From: Actinomycetota bacterium | GTDB lineage: Bacteria; Actinomycetota; Actinomycetes; Streptosporangiales; Streptosporangiaceae | Length of the DNA stretch: 64,000 nt | Assembly (NCBI GenBank): GCA_027313705.1 | Contig: DAHVDE010000118.1 | Location: 158,979-222,978, forward strand | Direction: 5' to 3' | In this document: piece by piece, positions 41,397-50,420 of the stretch | Position numbering within the stretch: the first letter of the stretch is position 1 | Layout of the letters: each line of letters begins with the position of its first letter | Notes under the pieces: generated by a model | What the model was told of the DNA's origin: nothing | Database searches by the model: none | What the model saw: only the letters and a program-made list of their open reading frames with translations | Translations under genes and position numbers: made by a program

Positions 41397-42692
41397 GTGC
41401 CCGCGCAGGTCGACGCCGGCCGCCTCGCGGACGCGCTGTCGCCCGTGCTCGGGCAACCGGTGCGGGTCGAAGGGCTGACCAGGCTTTCCGGCGGTGCGTC
41501 CAGGCAGACCTGGGCTTTTGACGCCTGCCCGGAAGCCGGGGCGCGGGCCGAGCTTGTGCTGAGGCGCGATCCGCCCGGGCGGCCTGGCGAGCCTGGAGCG
41601 ATGGGGCGGGAGGCGCGCGCCCTCGGCCTGGCGCGAGCGGCCGGGCTGGCCGTTCCCGAGGTCATCTTGAGCAGCGATTCCACCGAGCCGTTCGGCACGG
41701 CGGGGCTGGTGATGCGCCGGGTGGCCGGAGAGACGATCGCGCGGCGGATCCTGCGGGACGACGCCTTCGCGCAGGCACGCGCCTTGCTGACCGGGCAGCT
41801 TGGGCGGTTCGCGGCCGCCCTGCACGCGCTCGCCGCGCCAGAGGACTTTCCCTTGCCTGACCCGCTGGCCGAACTTCAGGTCACGCTTGCCGAGTTCGCC
41901 ATGCTCGGGCAGGTCAGCGAGGTCTTCGAGCTAGCCGTAAAGGAACTCGGCGCGTCCCGCCCGGTCCGGCGCGACCCGGTGCTCTTGCACGGCGACCTGC
42001 GGCTCGGCAACCTGATCGTGGGGCCGCACGGGCTCGCGGCGGTCATCGACTGGGAACTGGCACATGCCGGGAACCCGGCGCAGGACCTCGGCTGGCTGTG
42101 CGTCAGGGCATGGCGGTTCGGGGAGACCGGTGCTGCTCGCGCCGTGGCCGGGCTCGGGTCGCGGGAGGAACTGCTTGCCGCCTACCATGGCGCCGGTGGT
42201 GTGCCAGTCACCCGCGACGAGCTGCGCTGGTGGGAGATACTCGGGACGTTGCAATGGGGCGTGATCTGCCTGAGGCAAGCGTGGGCGCACCTGTCGGGTG
42301 CGCACCGATCGGTCGAGCTCGCGGCCATCGGAAGGCGGGTGTGCGAGCAGGAGTGGGATCTACTGGAGTACCTGCGGCCAGAAGAGGCCAGGCGCGCGGC
42401 ACGCGCGGCGGCCGGGCGACGACAAGAACCTGGCCACGAGCCGGCGCCATACGGGCGGCCGACGGCCGGCGAAATGCTCGACGCCGTACGAGGGTTCCTC
42501 ACCGACGAGGTGATGCCTGCGACGAGCGGCCAGCTGGCCTTCCATGCGCGCGTGGCCGCGAACGCGCTTGCCATCGTCAGCAGGGAACTCGAGCTCGGCC
42601 CGGTACCTGCCGGCCTCGAGCTGGCGGAGCTGGTCGCCGCCAGGCTCGCCGTGGCCAATCCCCGTTACCTCGACGCGCAGCAGGCAACGTGA
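41397..42692 (+). CDS. APH-fold kinase with C-terminal DUF6285
   Basis: With the GTG at 41397, 2 nt after the dehydrogenase stop, the product is 431 aa. Residues 1-340 are an aminoglycoside phosphotransferase-type kinase with catalytic loop LLHGDLRLGNLIV and the metal-binding AAVIDWELAHAGNPAQDLGW. Residues about 355-431 fit DUF6285 (AGEMLDAVRGFLTDEVM, then FHARVAANALAIVSRELELG). By analogy with ACAD11 it may phosphorylate a hydroxyacyl-CoA, whose phosphate the partner dehydrogenase then eliminates. The listed 41187 start is a shadow of the dehydrogenase. Confidence 0.88.
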   Translation: MPAQVDAGRLADALSPVLGQPVRVEGLTRLSGGASRQTWAFDACPEAGARAELVLRRDPPGRPGEPGAMGREARALGLARAAGLAVPEVILSSDSTEPFGTAGLVMRRVAGETIARRILRDDAFAQARALLTGQLGRFAAALHALAAPEDFPLPDPLAELQVTLAEFAMLGQVSEVFELAVKELGASRPVRRDPVLLHGDLRLGNLIVGPHGLAAVIDWELAHAGNPAQDLGWLCVRAWRFGETGAARAVAGLGSREELLAAYHGAGGVPVTRDELRWWEILGTLQWGVICLRQAWAHLSGAHRSVELAAIGRRVCEQEWDLLEYLRPEEARRAARAAAGRRQEPGHEPAPYGRPTAGEMLDAVRGFLTDEVMPATSGQLAFHARVAANALAIVSRELELGPVPAGLELAELVAARLAVANPRYLDAQQAT

Positions 42693-42707
42693 GCCGCTCC
42701 CGACAGG

Positions 42708-43076
42708 TCAGCGGATCCCTTCTGGCCGGAACTGGACGCTGATCCTCGGCCCGGCCGCCCTGGCCGACTTCGGCACGCAGTGCTCCCAGGTGCGCTGACA
42801 GGTGCCGCCCATGACAAGCAGGTCCCCGTGCCCGAGCATGAACCGCAGCACCTGATCGCGGCCGCCATCGGAGTACTCGCTACGGCCCCTGCGCCGCAAC
42901 ATCAGTGCACGAGGATTGCCGAGCGACAAGATCGCGACGATCGTCTCCCTGACCAGCCGGCCCGAGTTGTCGCCATGCCAGGCCACGCTGTCCCGCCCGT
43001 CCCTGTACAGGCACAGTCCGGCCGTGCACAGCGATTCGGCGAAACCTGGCCGGTAGTGGCTGTCGAGCGCGGACAT
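42708..43076 (-). CDS. AlkB-like 2OG-Fe(II) oxygenase, N-terminally truncated
   Basis: Only 122 residues are coded, against about 200 for a full AlkB. The core is preserved: the iron-binding HxD in SVAWHGDNSG, the distal histidine in WEHCVPKSARAAGPRISVQFRP, and the arginines that bind 2-oxoglutarate in the same segment. Upstream the frame reads ERLPDQALEEAMSALDSHY and is closed by a stop 51 nt before the ATG. The nucleotide-recognition lid is therefore missing. It may be a degenerate gene or a minimal variant. It is convergent with the APH gene, 15 nt away. Confidence 0.7.
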   Translation of the reverse strand: MSALDSHYRPGFAESLCTAGLCLYRDGRDSVAWHGDNSGRLVRETIVAILSLGNPRALMLRRRGRSEYSDGGRDQVLRFMLGHGDLLVMGGTCQRTWEHCVPKSARAAGPRISVQFRPEGIR

Positions 43077-43177
43077 CGCCTCTTCGAGTGCCTGATCGGG
43101 TAGCCGTTCCCCCTTGCTATATCAGATAACCAAACACCTGTTCGATTTAGTTGCTCGACCGGTGGCCGACGGGCAAC

Positions 43178-44875
43178 TCAAAGCGAAGGTGATCGGTACA
43201 CCGCTTCCCCCTCGATGAACGTCCCGAGCACCGCGGCCGATCCGATCTCGGCGGCCTGGCCGGCGATCGGATCTGCGTCGAGCACGATCACGTCGGCCAG
43301 CTTGCCCAGGTCAACGGACCCCGCCACGTCGTCGATATGGTTCACGAAGGCCGATCCGATCGTGTACGCGCCGAAGGCCTCGCCTGGGGTGAGGCTCTGC
43401 GCTGGCAGGAAGGGCGCAGCCTGGGGCCCCGACGAGCCCTGGAGCGAGCGGTTCACCGCGACGTGGATGGCCCGCAACGGGTTGGCGCTGCTCACCGCCC
43501 AGTCGCTGCCCGCCGCCAGCCGGGCACCTGACCGCAGCAAGTCGCCGAACAGGTACTGGCGCGCGGCTCGCTCCGGCCCGAGGACCGGGATGGTCAGTTC
43601 GTCGAGCTGCGGCTCGTGCGCCGCCCACAGCGCCTGCATGTTGGCCGTCACGCCAAGCTCGGCGAATCTCGGCAGGTCGTCTGGGTGTACCACCTGGAGG
43701 TGGGCAATGTGGTGCCGATGATCGTTGCGCCCGTTGGCCGCCAGTGCGGACTCGATGGCGTCGAGGCATTCCCGTACCGCGCGGTCGCCGATCGCGTGGA
43801 AGTGCAACTGGAATCCGAGCGCATCAAGCGCGGTCGCGCTCTCGCGCAACTCCTGCGGGTCGACGTGAGACAGGCCGCGTTCAGTGGTCTGGCAGCCGCA
43901 CGAGTCCAGGTAGGGCTCGAGCATGCCTGCCGTGTAGTTCTCGGCGACGCCGTCTTGCATGATTTTCACGGTGTCAGTCCTGAACCGGCCGACGCGCGAG
44001 GTTTCCCTCCGGCCGAGCAGGTCGTCGATCTGCCCGGCGCCACGCCCCCTTTCCCACCACAGGGCACCGCGTACTCGCGCAGTGAGCTGACCGGACCTGG
44101 CTGCGGCCAGGTAAACGGGCAGCGGGTCCTGCGAACCGAGGTACTCCCCCACGATCGCGTCCTGCCAGGAAGTGATGCCGCGCTGATGCATGTGCTGCTG
44201 CGCGAGCAGCAGCCCGGCCAGTCGCTCGTCGAATGACGGCTTCGGCACGTACGCGCCGACCAGGTCGGCGGCCCCCTCGTGCACCGTGCCCTGAAGCGAG
44301 CCGTCAGCTTCGCGCTCGAACCTGCCGTCCGCCGGGTCGGGCGTTCTCGCGTCGAATCCGGCCAGCTCGAACGCGCGAGTGTTGGCCCAGCCGCCGTGCC
44401 CGTCCCTGTTGAGCAGGAACGCAGGCCGGCCACCAGTCACCCGATCGAGCTGCCGCCGGCTAGGCGTGCCGTGGTCGAACCACTCCATCCGCCAGCCGCT
44501 GCCAGAGATCCACTCGAGCTCCGGATGGGCATCGCCGTAGGCCTTGATCCGGCCAAGCGCGTCGTCGAGCGTCTCCGCGCCGATCAGGTTGCAAGCGATC
44601 ATGGTCACGCCGGCGAACGCCGGATGCACATGAGCGTCAGTGAACCCGGGCAGCAGCGCCCGCCCGGCCAGGCTGACTATCTCGGTAGCTGGCCCCTTGA
44701 GCTCGCGTACCTCACCGTCGTCCGCGGCCGACACAGCGATGATCTTGCCTCCGGCTACCGCTACTGTGTCCGCAGGCCTGCCGTCCTCAATCGTCGCGGC
44801 GACCATGCGCCTTCCCGCTGCGTCCGCGGTATACACGGGTCCGCCGCTGAAGATCACGTCCGCGTAGCTCGACAC
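43178..44875 (-). CDS. Amidohydrolase family protein (YtcJ-like)
   Basis: This is a 565-aa metal-dependent hydrolase of the amidohydrolase superfamily with the long YtcJ-type insertion. Metal ligands are in ALLPGFTDAHVHPAFA (HxH), FHAIGDRAVRECLD, HIAHLQVVHPDD and LAAGSDWAVSSANPL. It also has the family hallmark SGSGWRMEWFDHGTPSR. It probably hydrolyses an amide or carbamate in the cytoplasm; the substrate is unknown. It is divergent from the carboxylesterase gene. Confidence 0.93.
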   Translation of the reverse strand: MSSYADVIFSGGPVYTADAAGRRMVAATIEDGRPADTVAVAGGKIIAVSAADDGEVRELKGPATEIVSLAGRALLPGFTDAHVHPAFAGVTMIACNLIGAETLDDALGRIKAYGDAHPELEWISGSGWRMEWFDHGTPSRRQLDRVTGGRPAFLLNRDGHGGWANTRAFELAGFDARTPDPADGRFEREADGSLQGTVHEGAADLVGAYVPKPSFDERLAGLLLAQQHMHQRGITSWQDAIVGEYLGSQDPLPVYLAAARSGQLTARVRGALWWERGRGAGQIDDLLGRRETSRVGRFRTDTVKIMQDGVAENYTAGMLEPYLDSCGCQTTERGLSHVDPQELRESATALDALGFQLHFHAIGDRAVRECLDAIESALAANGRNDHRHHIAHLQVVHPDDLPRFAELGVTANMQALWAAHEPQLDELTIPVLGPERAARQYLFGDLLRSGARLAAGSDWAVSSANPLRAIHVAVNRSLQGSSGPQAAPFLPAQSLTPGEAFGAYTIGSAFVNHIDDVAGSVDLGKLADVIVLDADPIAGQAAEIGSAAVLGTFIEGEAVYRSPSL

Positions 44876-45074
44876 ATGTCCTCCTGATCATCACCGGCCA
44901 GGCGACACGTCGCTGACCATGTACTTGATGATCTTCTCGCGACCGCCGGGCTGCGGCCAGCCCTCGTTTTCCGCTGCTACCCCGCGCCGTCCTGACGGCA
45001 GGCGCAAAGGACCGCCAGCATAACGCAGCCACCCGAACCGGCCACTGGAGCACTTCTTGTGGCACAGTTCTTTC

Positions 45075-46562
45075 ATGGAGCGGATCACTGCGACCAGGTA
45101 CGGGCAGGTGCGGGGCCAGATCAGGGACGGCGTCGCCAGCTTCCTTGGCATCCCCTACGCGGCCGCGCCGACCGGCACGCGCCGGCTCGCCGCCCCAGAG
45201 CCACCAGAGCCGTGGACCGGAGTGCGTGACGCGATCGCCTACGGGCCGACACCGCCAAAGCCCGCGTACCCGGCACCATTCGACACAATATTGCCAGAAC
45301 CGGATATACCAGGCGATGATTGGCTGAACCTGAACATCTGGGCGCCTGAGGATCTGTCGGGCCACCGTCCGGTGATCGTCTGGATCTACGGCGGCGCGTT
45401 CGCCAACGGGAACTGCGCGATTCCCGTGTACGACGGCCACGCGTTCGCCAGGGATGGCGTGGTGTTCGTGGCATTCAACTACCGCCTGGGCGCCGAGGGC
45501 TTCGCGCTGCTGCCTGACGCCCCGGCAAATCGCGGACTGCTTGACCAGATCGCCGCGCTCGAGTGGGTACGCGACAACATCAGCGCCTTCGGCGGTAACC
45601 CGGCTAACGTCACGATCGCCGGTGAGTCCGCTGGCGCGATGAGCGCGATCACGCTGCTCACCATGCCCGCCGCCGCCGGGCTGTTCAGCAAGGTCATCGC
45701 GCAAAGCGGTTCGGTCCAGGCCGCCGCCGAGCCGGCCGACGCGGCCCTGGTCACCGCCGAACTCGGGCTCGCGCTCGGCAGCGAGCTCAGGGAAAACGAC
45801 GTGTCGGCGGCCGGCATCGCCGAACTCGGGACCGACACGCTCATCAAGGCTCAGGTCGCGGTGCGGGACGCGCTGGCCGCCGAGCCGGACGCCGCCAGAT
45901 TCGGCGCCACGATCGTGGCCAGCTCGATGGCGTTCATTCCAGTGCTCGACGGCGAGGTGCTGCCCATGCATCCTCTGGCGGCGATCGCGTCGGGTACCGG
46001 GGCACAGGTACCGCTGCTCATCGGCACCAACGCAGACGAGTTCAGGTTCTTTCTCGTCCCGCCCGGCACGATCGACACGATCTCCGCCGACCTGCTCGGG
46101 TTCCTTGGCGCCGCCATCGGCGCCACCGGCGAGGTGATCGCTCGGTATCAGGGCAATCGCCCCGGCGCGCCGGCCGGCGACGTATTCGCCGCCATGCTGA
46201 CAGACAAGTTCTTCAGGCTGCCCGCGCTCGCGGTTGCCGACGCCAGGTCAGGCGGCCAAGCACCTACGTACTTTTACGAGTTCAGGTGGGGTGTTCCACC
46301 GATGGGCGCCGGTCATGCGATGGAGATCCCATTCGTCTTCGACAATCTGGCTTCGCCCGGCACCGGACCCCTTATCGGCCCAGATCCTCCAGCGGACCTG
46401 GCTGCTGACATGCATGCTGCCTGGATCGCGTTCGCGCGGGACGGCGATCCCGGCTGGCCGGCGTTCGACGCAAGCCACCAGGTACGCGTGTTCGACGCCG
46501 GCGGCGGTTCGGTCGAGATCGACCCGCGCCACGATGAGCGCACAGTCTGGCCAGCCGGGTGA
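45075..46562 (+). CDS. Type B carboxylesterase
   Basis: The ATG at 45075 gives 495 aa; the listed TTG at 45057 is less likely. The oxyanion hole is in VIVWIYGGAFANGN, the nucleophile in TIAGESAGAMS, the Glu in NADEFRFF and the His in PPMGAGHAMEIPFVF. The early FLGIPYAAAPTGTRRLA segment is typical of COesterases. There is no signal peptide, so it should be cytosolic. It hydrolyses carboxylic esters; the physiological substrate is not predictable. It converges on the DUF4193 gene. Confidence 0.93.
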   Translation: MERITATRYGQVRGQIRDGVASFLGIPYAAAPTGTRRLAAPEPPEPWTGVRDAIAYGPTPPKPAYPAPFDTILPEPDIPGDDWLNLNIWAPEDLSGHRPVIVWIYGGAFANGNCAIPVYDGHAFARDGVVFVAFNYRLGAEGFALLPDAPANRGLLDQIAALEWVRDNISAFGGNPANVTIAGESAGAMSAITLLTMPAAAGLFSKVIAQSGSVQAAAEPADAALVTAELGLALGSELRENDVSAAGIAELGTDTLIKAQVAVRDALAAEPDAARFGATIVASSMAFIPVLDGEVLPMHPLAAIASGTGAQVPLLIGTNADEFRFFLVPPGTIDTISADLLGFLGAAIGATGEVIARYQGNRPGAPAGDVFAAMLTDKFFRLPALAVADARSGGQAPTYFYEFRWGVPPMGAGHAMEIPFVFDNLASPGTGPLIGPDPPADLAADMHAAWIAFARDGDPGWPAFDASHQVRVFDAGGGSVEIDPRHDERTVWPAG

Positions 46563-46601
46563 CCTGCCACTGTGAACTACCGGTACTAGGCACCGGCGGA
46601 C

Positions 46602-46901
46602 CTAAGCCGCGCATTCCCGGCAGATGAGCTCTCCGCCGCGGGTCTGCGCGAGCTGGCTCCTGTGGTGCACAAGGAAGCAGCGTGAGCAGGTGAACTCGTC
46701 CGCCTGCCTGGGGATCACGCGGAACGAAAGCTCCTCGTTCGACAAGTCAGCCCCAGGCAGCTCAAGTGACTCAGCAACGTCATCCGGGTCAAGGTCGATC
46801 GCCGTCGACGACTTGTCCATCCGGCGCGCCTGCAGCTCTTGCAGGCTGTCTTCGGTGATCTCCTCGTCAGTCTTCCTCGGGCTGTCGTAGTCAGTAGCCA
46901 T
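46602..46901 (-). CDS. DUF4193 zinc-binding protein
   Basis: This 99-aa actinobacterial DUF4193 protein starts MATDYDSPRKTDEE. It carries a C-terminal zinc site, CSRCFLVHHRSQLA ... ICRECAA. The middle is acidic (DLDPDDVAESLELPGADL). DUF4193 proteins are conserved in actinobacteria and are often linked to transcription or RNA polymerase partners; their function is not established. The gene is monocistronic with a 240-nt upstream region. Confidence 0.95.
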   Translation of the reverse strand: MATDYDSPRKTDEEITEDSLQELQARRMDKSSTAIDLDPDDVAESLELPGADLSNEELSFRVIPRQADEFTCSRCFLVHHRSQLAQTRGGELICRECAA

Positions 46902-47141
46902 GTCGGCTTTACTCCTCCGTCGTTAAACATCGTCGCGCGATTGCAACGCTTTAGCGGGCTCAGTTGTGCCCGAATCCGGCGGCAAATTCTGGCACGTCCA
47001 CTCGAGCCAAGTACACCTAACCCACCTAGCCCACGCTCCGTGTCGCGGCGGCATGGCGGCAGATCACTGCTAATCACGACATCGGAACATGGTCCCCGAC
47101 TCAGTGCTCCCGAGTCCGTGTCCCCAGATCTGTTCCCAGCC

Positions 47142-47963
47142 TCAGGCATCCCACTCGGGGTTCAGGCTCAGCAGCAGGTCATGCAGCTCGGAAAAGAGCT
47201 GCGGGCCGCCGCCGACCGTCATCGAGGGGCCGGGTGGCTTACCGCCAAGTCCGCCCACGATCGCTCCCGCCTCGCGGGCGATCAGGCTACCGGCAGCGAT
47301 GTCCCAGTACTGCACGCCACGCTCGTAGTAGGCGTCAACATTTCCCGCCGCGAGCAAGCAGAGGTCGACGGCGGCGGCACCGTTCCGCCTGATATCGCGC
47401 ACCTTCGGCAGCACCGCCCCGGCAACCGCGCCTTGCACCTGTCGCCTGCCAGGAGCGTAGCCGAATCCGGTCGCCACCAGCGCCCGCGCGAGCGGTACGC
47501 CGAGGTTGCAGGCCAGGCGCTCGGGCTGGCCACCGGCCAGGCTCCTTCGGAACGAGCCGCCGCCGAGCAGGCCGTAATAAGCCACGTCGCGACGCGGCAC
47601 GCAGACGACTCCGGCGACGACCTCCCCGCCGACTTCAGCCGCGATGCTCACCGCCCAGTCGGGCAGGTCGTAGAGGTAGTTGACGGTACCGTCGAGCGGA
47701 TCGACGATCCACCTGACCAGCGCACCTTCGCCGGTCTCGCCGCCTTCCTCGCCCAGAATCGCGTCGCCGGGCCGAGCGGCGAGTATCCGCTCCCTGATCA
47801 GCCGCTCCGCCGCCTGGTCCATCTCGGTAACCACGTCGGTCGGGCTCGACTTGGTGGCCACCACGACCGCGCGCCCGGCCCGGTCGGCGAGCATGGCCCC
47901 CGCCTCCCTGGCGACATCGCTGGCAAGCTCGAGCAGGGACTCCGGCTCGGCGCCTCCCGTCAT
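47142..47963 (-). CDS. Inositol monophosphatase-family phosphatase
   Basis: This is a 273-aa protein of the IMPase/FBPase superfamily. The metal-binding motifs are ILGEEGGE, WIVDPLDGTVNYLYDLP and YWDIAAGSLIAREAGAIV. All catalytic acids appear intact. The substrate could be inositol-1-phosphate, histidinol phosphate or a nucleotide such as PAP. The ATG overlaps the ferrochelatase stop by 4 nt, so the two form an operon. Confidence 0.93.
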   Translation of the reverse strand: MTGGAEPESLLELASDVAREAGAMLADRAGRAVVVATKSSPTDVVTEMDQAAERLIRERILAARPGDAILGEEGGETGEGALVRWIVDPLDGTVNYLYDLPDWAVSIAAEVGGEVVAGVVCVPRRDVAYYGLLGGGSFRRSLAGGQPERLACNLGVPLARALVATGFGYAPGRRQVQGAVAGAVLPKVRDIRRNGAAAVDLCLLAAGNVDAYYERGVQYWDIAAGSLIAREAGAIVGGLGGKPPGPSMTVGGGPQLFSELHDLLLSLNPEWDA

Positions 47964-49015
47964 CGCAGCCAGCCAGCCGACCGGTCAGGGCCGGGCCCGC
48001 AGCAGTCCCGCGTGCAGAAGTCAGGCGCCGCAGGCCCGAGTGCCGCGACCACCGGGTCCGCGAGGCATCGCGCGTAGTCGCGTGCCAGTTCGGTGATCAT
48101 TCCCACGAATCCTGGATCGGTGCCAGGCGTGGCCGCTCTGACCAGCGGCACGCCAAGCCGTTCCGCCGTCTGAGCGGCCTCGACGTCCAGATCGAAGCGC
48201 ACTTCCATGTGATCACTGACGAAACCAATAGGAATCAGGCAGAAAGCACCGCTGCCGGACGCCGCCAGTTCGGCCAGGCACTCGTTGACGTCAGGACCAA
48301 GCCACGGCACGGCAGGCGGCCCGCTCCTGCTCTGGTAGGCCAGCCGCCAGGTCGCCCGCCCGAGCCCGGTCGCGACACGTTCAGCGACCTGCGCAAGCTG
48401 GGCGGCGTATGCCCCGCCCGATGGCCCGCTCGATGCCGCCATCGACACCGGAGTCGAGTGCGCGGTGAACACCAGATCGGCCCGCGCGGCGAGGTCAGCG
48501 GGGAGCAACGCCAGCGCGCCCGCCGCCGATCGTACGAAAGATCCGACGAAACCGGCATGCCGGTAATAGGGAGGTATCTTGATCACGGCCGGGGCGTCAG
48601 GGCCGACCGCGGCCCTGGCCTTGTCGATGTCGTCCAGGTACTGCCTGCAGCTAGAGAAGGAGCTGTACGCGGAGGTCGCGAGGGCTACGACGTGCTTGAT
48701 GCCGTCCTGCGCCATCGCCCGCATGGTGTCGCCCAGATAAGGCGCCCAGTTCCTGTTCCCCCAGTAAACGGGCAACTCAACGGCATTGGCCAAGAAGTCC
48801 TTCTCGATGGCGCTAACCAGGTCACGGCACTGGCCGTTTATCGGACTGACCCCGTCGAACAAGTAGTAGTGCTCGGCCACGCTAGCCAGCCGTTCGTCAG
48901 GCACGCCGCGCCCGGCCGTCACATTACGCAGGAATGGCATTACCTCATCGCGGCCCTCTGGCCCGCCAAAAGACACGAGCAAGAACGCGCTGTCGCCAGG
49001 CATACCGCCATCCAA
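47960..49015 (-). CDS. hemH: Ferrochelatase (coproporphyrin ferrochelatase type)
   Basis: This is a 351-aa protein with the ferrochelatase hallmarks: LLVSFGGPEGRDEVMPFLRNV at the N-terminus, YWGNRNWAPYL, the catalytic histidine in VFTAHSTPVSMA and FCLIPIGFVSDHMEVRFDLD. In actinobacteria the enzyme inserts iron into coproporphyrin III. The C-terminus has three Cys (FCTRDCCGP) that, with a fourth elsewhere, could hold the [2Fe-2S] cluster common in actinobacterial ferrochelatases. Its operon partner is the inositol phosphatase-like gene. Confidence 0.94.
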   Translation of the reverse strand: MDGGMPGDSAFLLVSFGGPEGRDEVMPFLRNVTAGRGVPDERLASVAEHYYLFDGVSPINGQCRDLVSAIEKDFLANAVELPVYWGNRNWAPYLGDTMRAMAQDGIKHVVALATSAYSSFSSCRQYLDDIDKARAAVGPDAPAVIKIPPYYRHAGFVGSFVRSAAGALALLPADLAARADLVFTAHSTPVSMAASSGPSGGAYAAQLAQVAERVATGLGRATWRLAYQSRSGPPAVPWLGPDVNECLAELAASGSGAFCLIPIGFVSDHMEVRFDLDVEAAQTAERLGVPLVRAATPGTDPGFVGMITELARDYARCLADPVVAALGPAAPDFCTRDCCGPGPDRSAGWLR

Positions 49016-49054
49016 CCAGGTCGTGCTTCCGCCCGCCTGGCACCCCCGCCGCAG

Positions 49055-50239
49055 CTAGCGGTATTCCGCCGCGTACTCGGCGGCCAGGGTCAGCACCTCG
49101 TTCACGTACCAGTCCGCGTGGTTGTAAGCAAAGATCGCGCTTCGCAGGCCGGCCGCAGTTCCCGACGAGGCGCCGGCGGCGCAGAGATAACGGGCGGCCG
49201 ACGGCACCGCGTCGAAGGGATTCATCACCTCTGGCGTGCCCTTGGGACCGAAGCCATCTATGCCCCACTCCGCCCAGGTAGATGGCAGGAACTGCATCGG
49301 GCCAAGCGCACCCGCGCTCGACGGGCCGACGTTGCGGCCGTCGCCGCTTTCGATCTGGCCGATCGCGGCGAGCACCGTCCAGGAAAGCGAAGGGCAGTAC
49401 CTGGCCGCGGATTCCTGGAACAGCTGGATGTAGTTCGAGATATGCCTGGCTACGGCCGGACTCGACGCCGGCGACGCGGTCAGCTCGCCTGAACGGCGCA
49501 GGGACACCAGCTTGACCGCCTGGCCGAGGATCCGCCGCACGCTCGTAATCAGGCTCGTCATGCTCGGGCCAGGGGCGCTGATCAAGGCGGCGACCTCGCG
49601 GACCAGGCCGAGCCGGCGCGACAGCGTCTCGTTGACGACGAGATCCACGCCCGCTATGGCGAGTTGCGCCGAGCCGCCGAACGCGACCCTGACCGCCGAC
49701 TTACCGCTCAGCTTGTACTTCGCGGCCGGTGTCAGCTTGAACGCGGACGCCGTGGTGGTGCCGGCGATGAAGTCGCCGGCCGCGAGCCTGGTCCACAATG
49801 ACTGGTCTGAGGCAGTGCCAAGCGGCACCCAGGACCTGAACTGGCCAGGTTTTACCCCGATGACGCTGGCCGGATGCCCGGCCACGGTGATCTCGGCGCC
49901 GTCGAAGGAGATCAGTTTCCTGATCCCCCTGGTCGCCCGCAGCCGCGAAAGCTCGGGACCGGTGAGCCCGGCTGGCAGTACGACAAGCAGGTCGGGCAGT
50001 GTAATGCCGCTGAATGCGGAGGCCGTCGCCACCGCGCCAGAAGCCGGGCTCCTGGCGCCCCCATCTGGATTTGACTCGCCAGGCCGGGTCGCGTGCAATC
50101 CGGTCATTCCGACCACTACCGCGATCCCCGCCATGACCGCGCCAGACGACACCAGCGCCGAGGATCTAGGCGGACGCCGTGCGGGACGGAGGTTAAGGCG
50201 GAGGTCAGATAGGCGAGCGAGCGGCAGCAGTCGTTTCAT
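49055..50239 (-). CDS. Membrane-anchored lytic transglycosylase (SLT domain)
   Basis: I prefer the ATG at 50239 (394 aa) over 50311; the N-terminus then is MKRLLPLARL. A signal anchor lies at SSALVSSGAVMAGIAVVVGMTGL. The middle is a domain of unknown family (LLVVLPAGLTGPELSRLRAT). The C-terminal 130 residues are a lytic transglycosylase with the catalytic Glu in TVLAAIGQIESGDGRN and SSAGALGPMQFLPSTWAEWG. It cleaves the glycan strands of peptidoglycan outside the membrane. It is monocistronic. Confidence 0.9.
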   Translation of the reverse strand: MKRLLPLARLSDLRLNLRPARRPPRSSALVSSGAVMAGIAVVVGMTGLHATRPGESNPDGGARSPASGAVATASAFSGITLPDLLVVLPAGLTGPELSRLRATRGIRKLISFDGAEITVAGHPASVIGVKPGQFRSWVPLGTASDQSLWTRLAAGDFIAGTTTASAFKLTPAAKYKLSGKSAVRVAFGGSAQLAIAGVDLVVNETLSRRLGLVREVAALISAPGPSMTSLITSVRRILGQAVKLVSLRRSGELTASPASSPAVARHISNYIQLFQESAARYCPSLSWTVLAAIGQIESGDGRNVGPSSAGALGPMQFLPSTWAEWGIDGFGPKGTPEVMNPFDAVPSAARYLCAAGASSGTAAGLRSAIFAYNHADWYVNEVLTLAAEYAAEYR

Positions 50240-50420
50240 GGCAATCAACACTGTAACCCTGATAACCGAACTTTCCCTGGCCGCCGCACTGATCGGTAGT
50301 TTTCCCGACACGTTGCGCTAACCCGGCGAGCTGGCCGGCGGTACGACAGCCGTCAAACTCACCCCTGGCGGACAAACCGCGCAGGTCGCCCCGATACGGT
50401 CTGTTCGGGAGGTCGCCGCA

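Noticed and set aside
44787-45971. 394-aa minus-strand ORF over the amidohydrolase/carboxylesterase junction
   Set aside because: Shadow of the carboxylesterase, with no recognisable motif.
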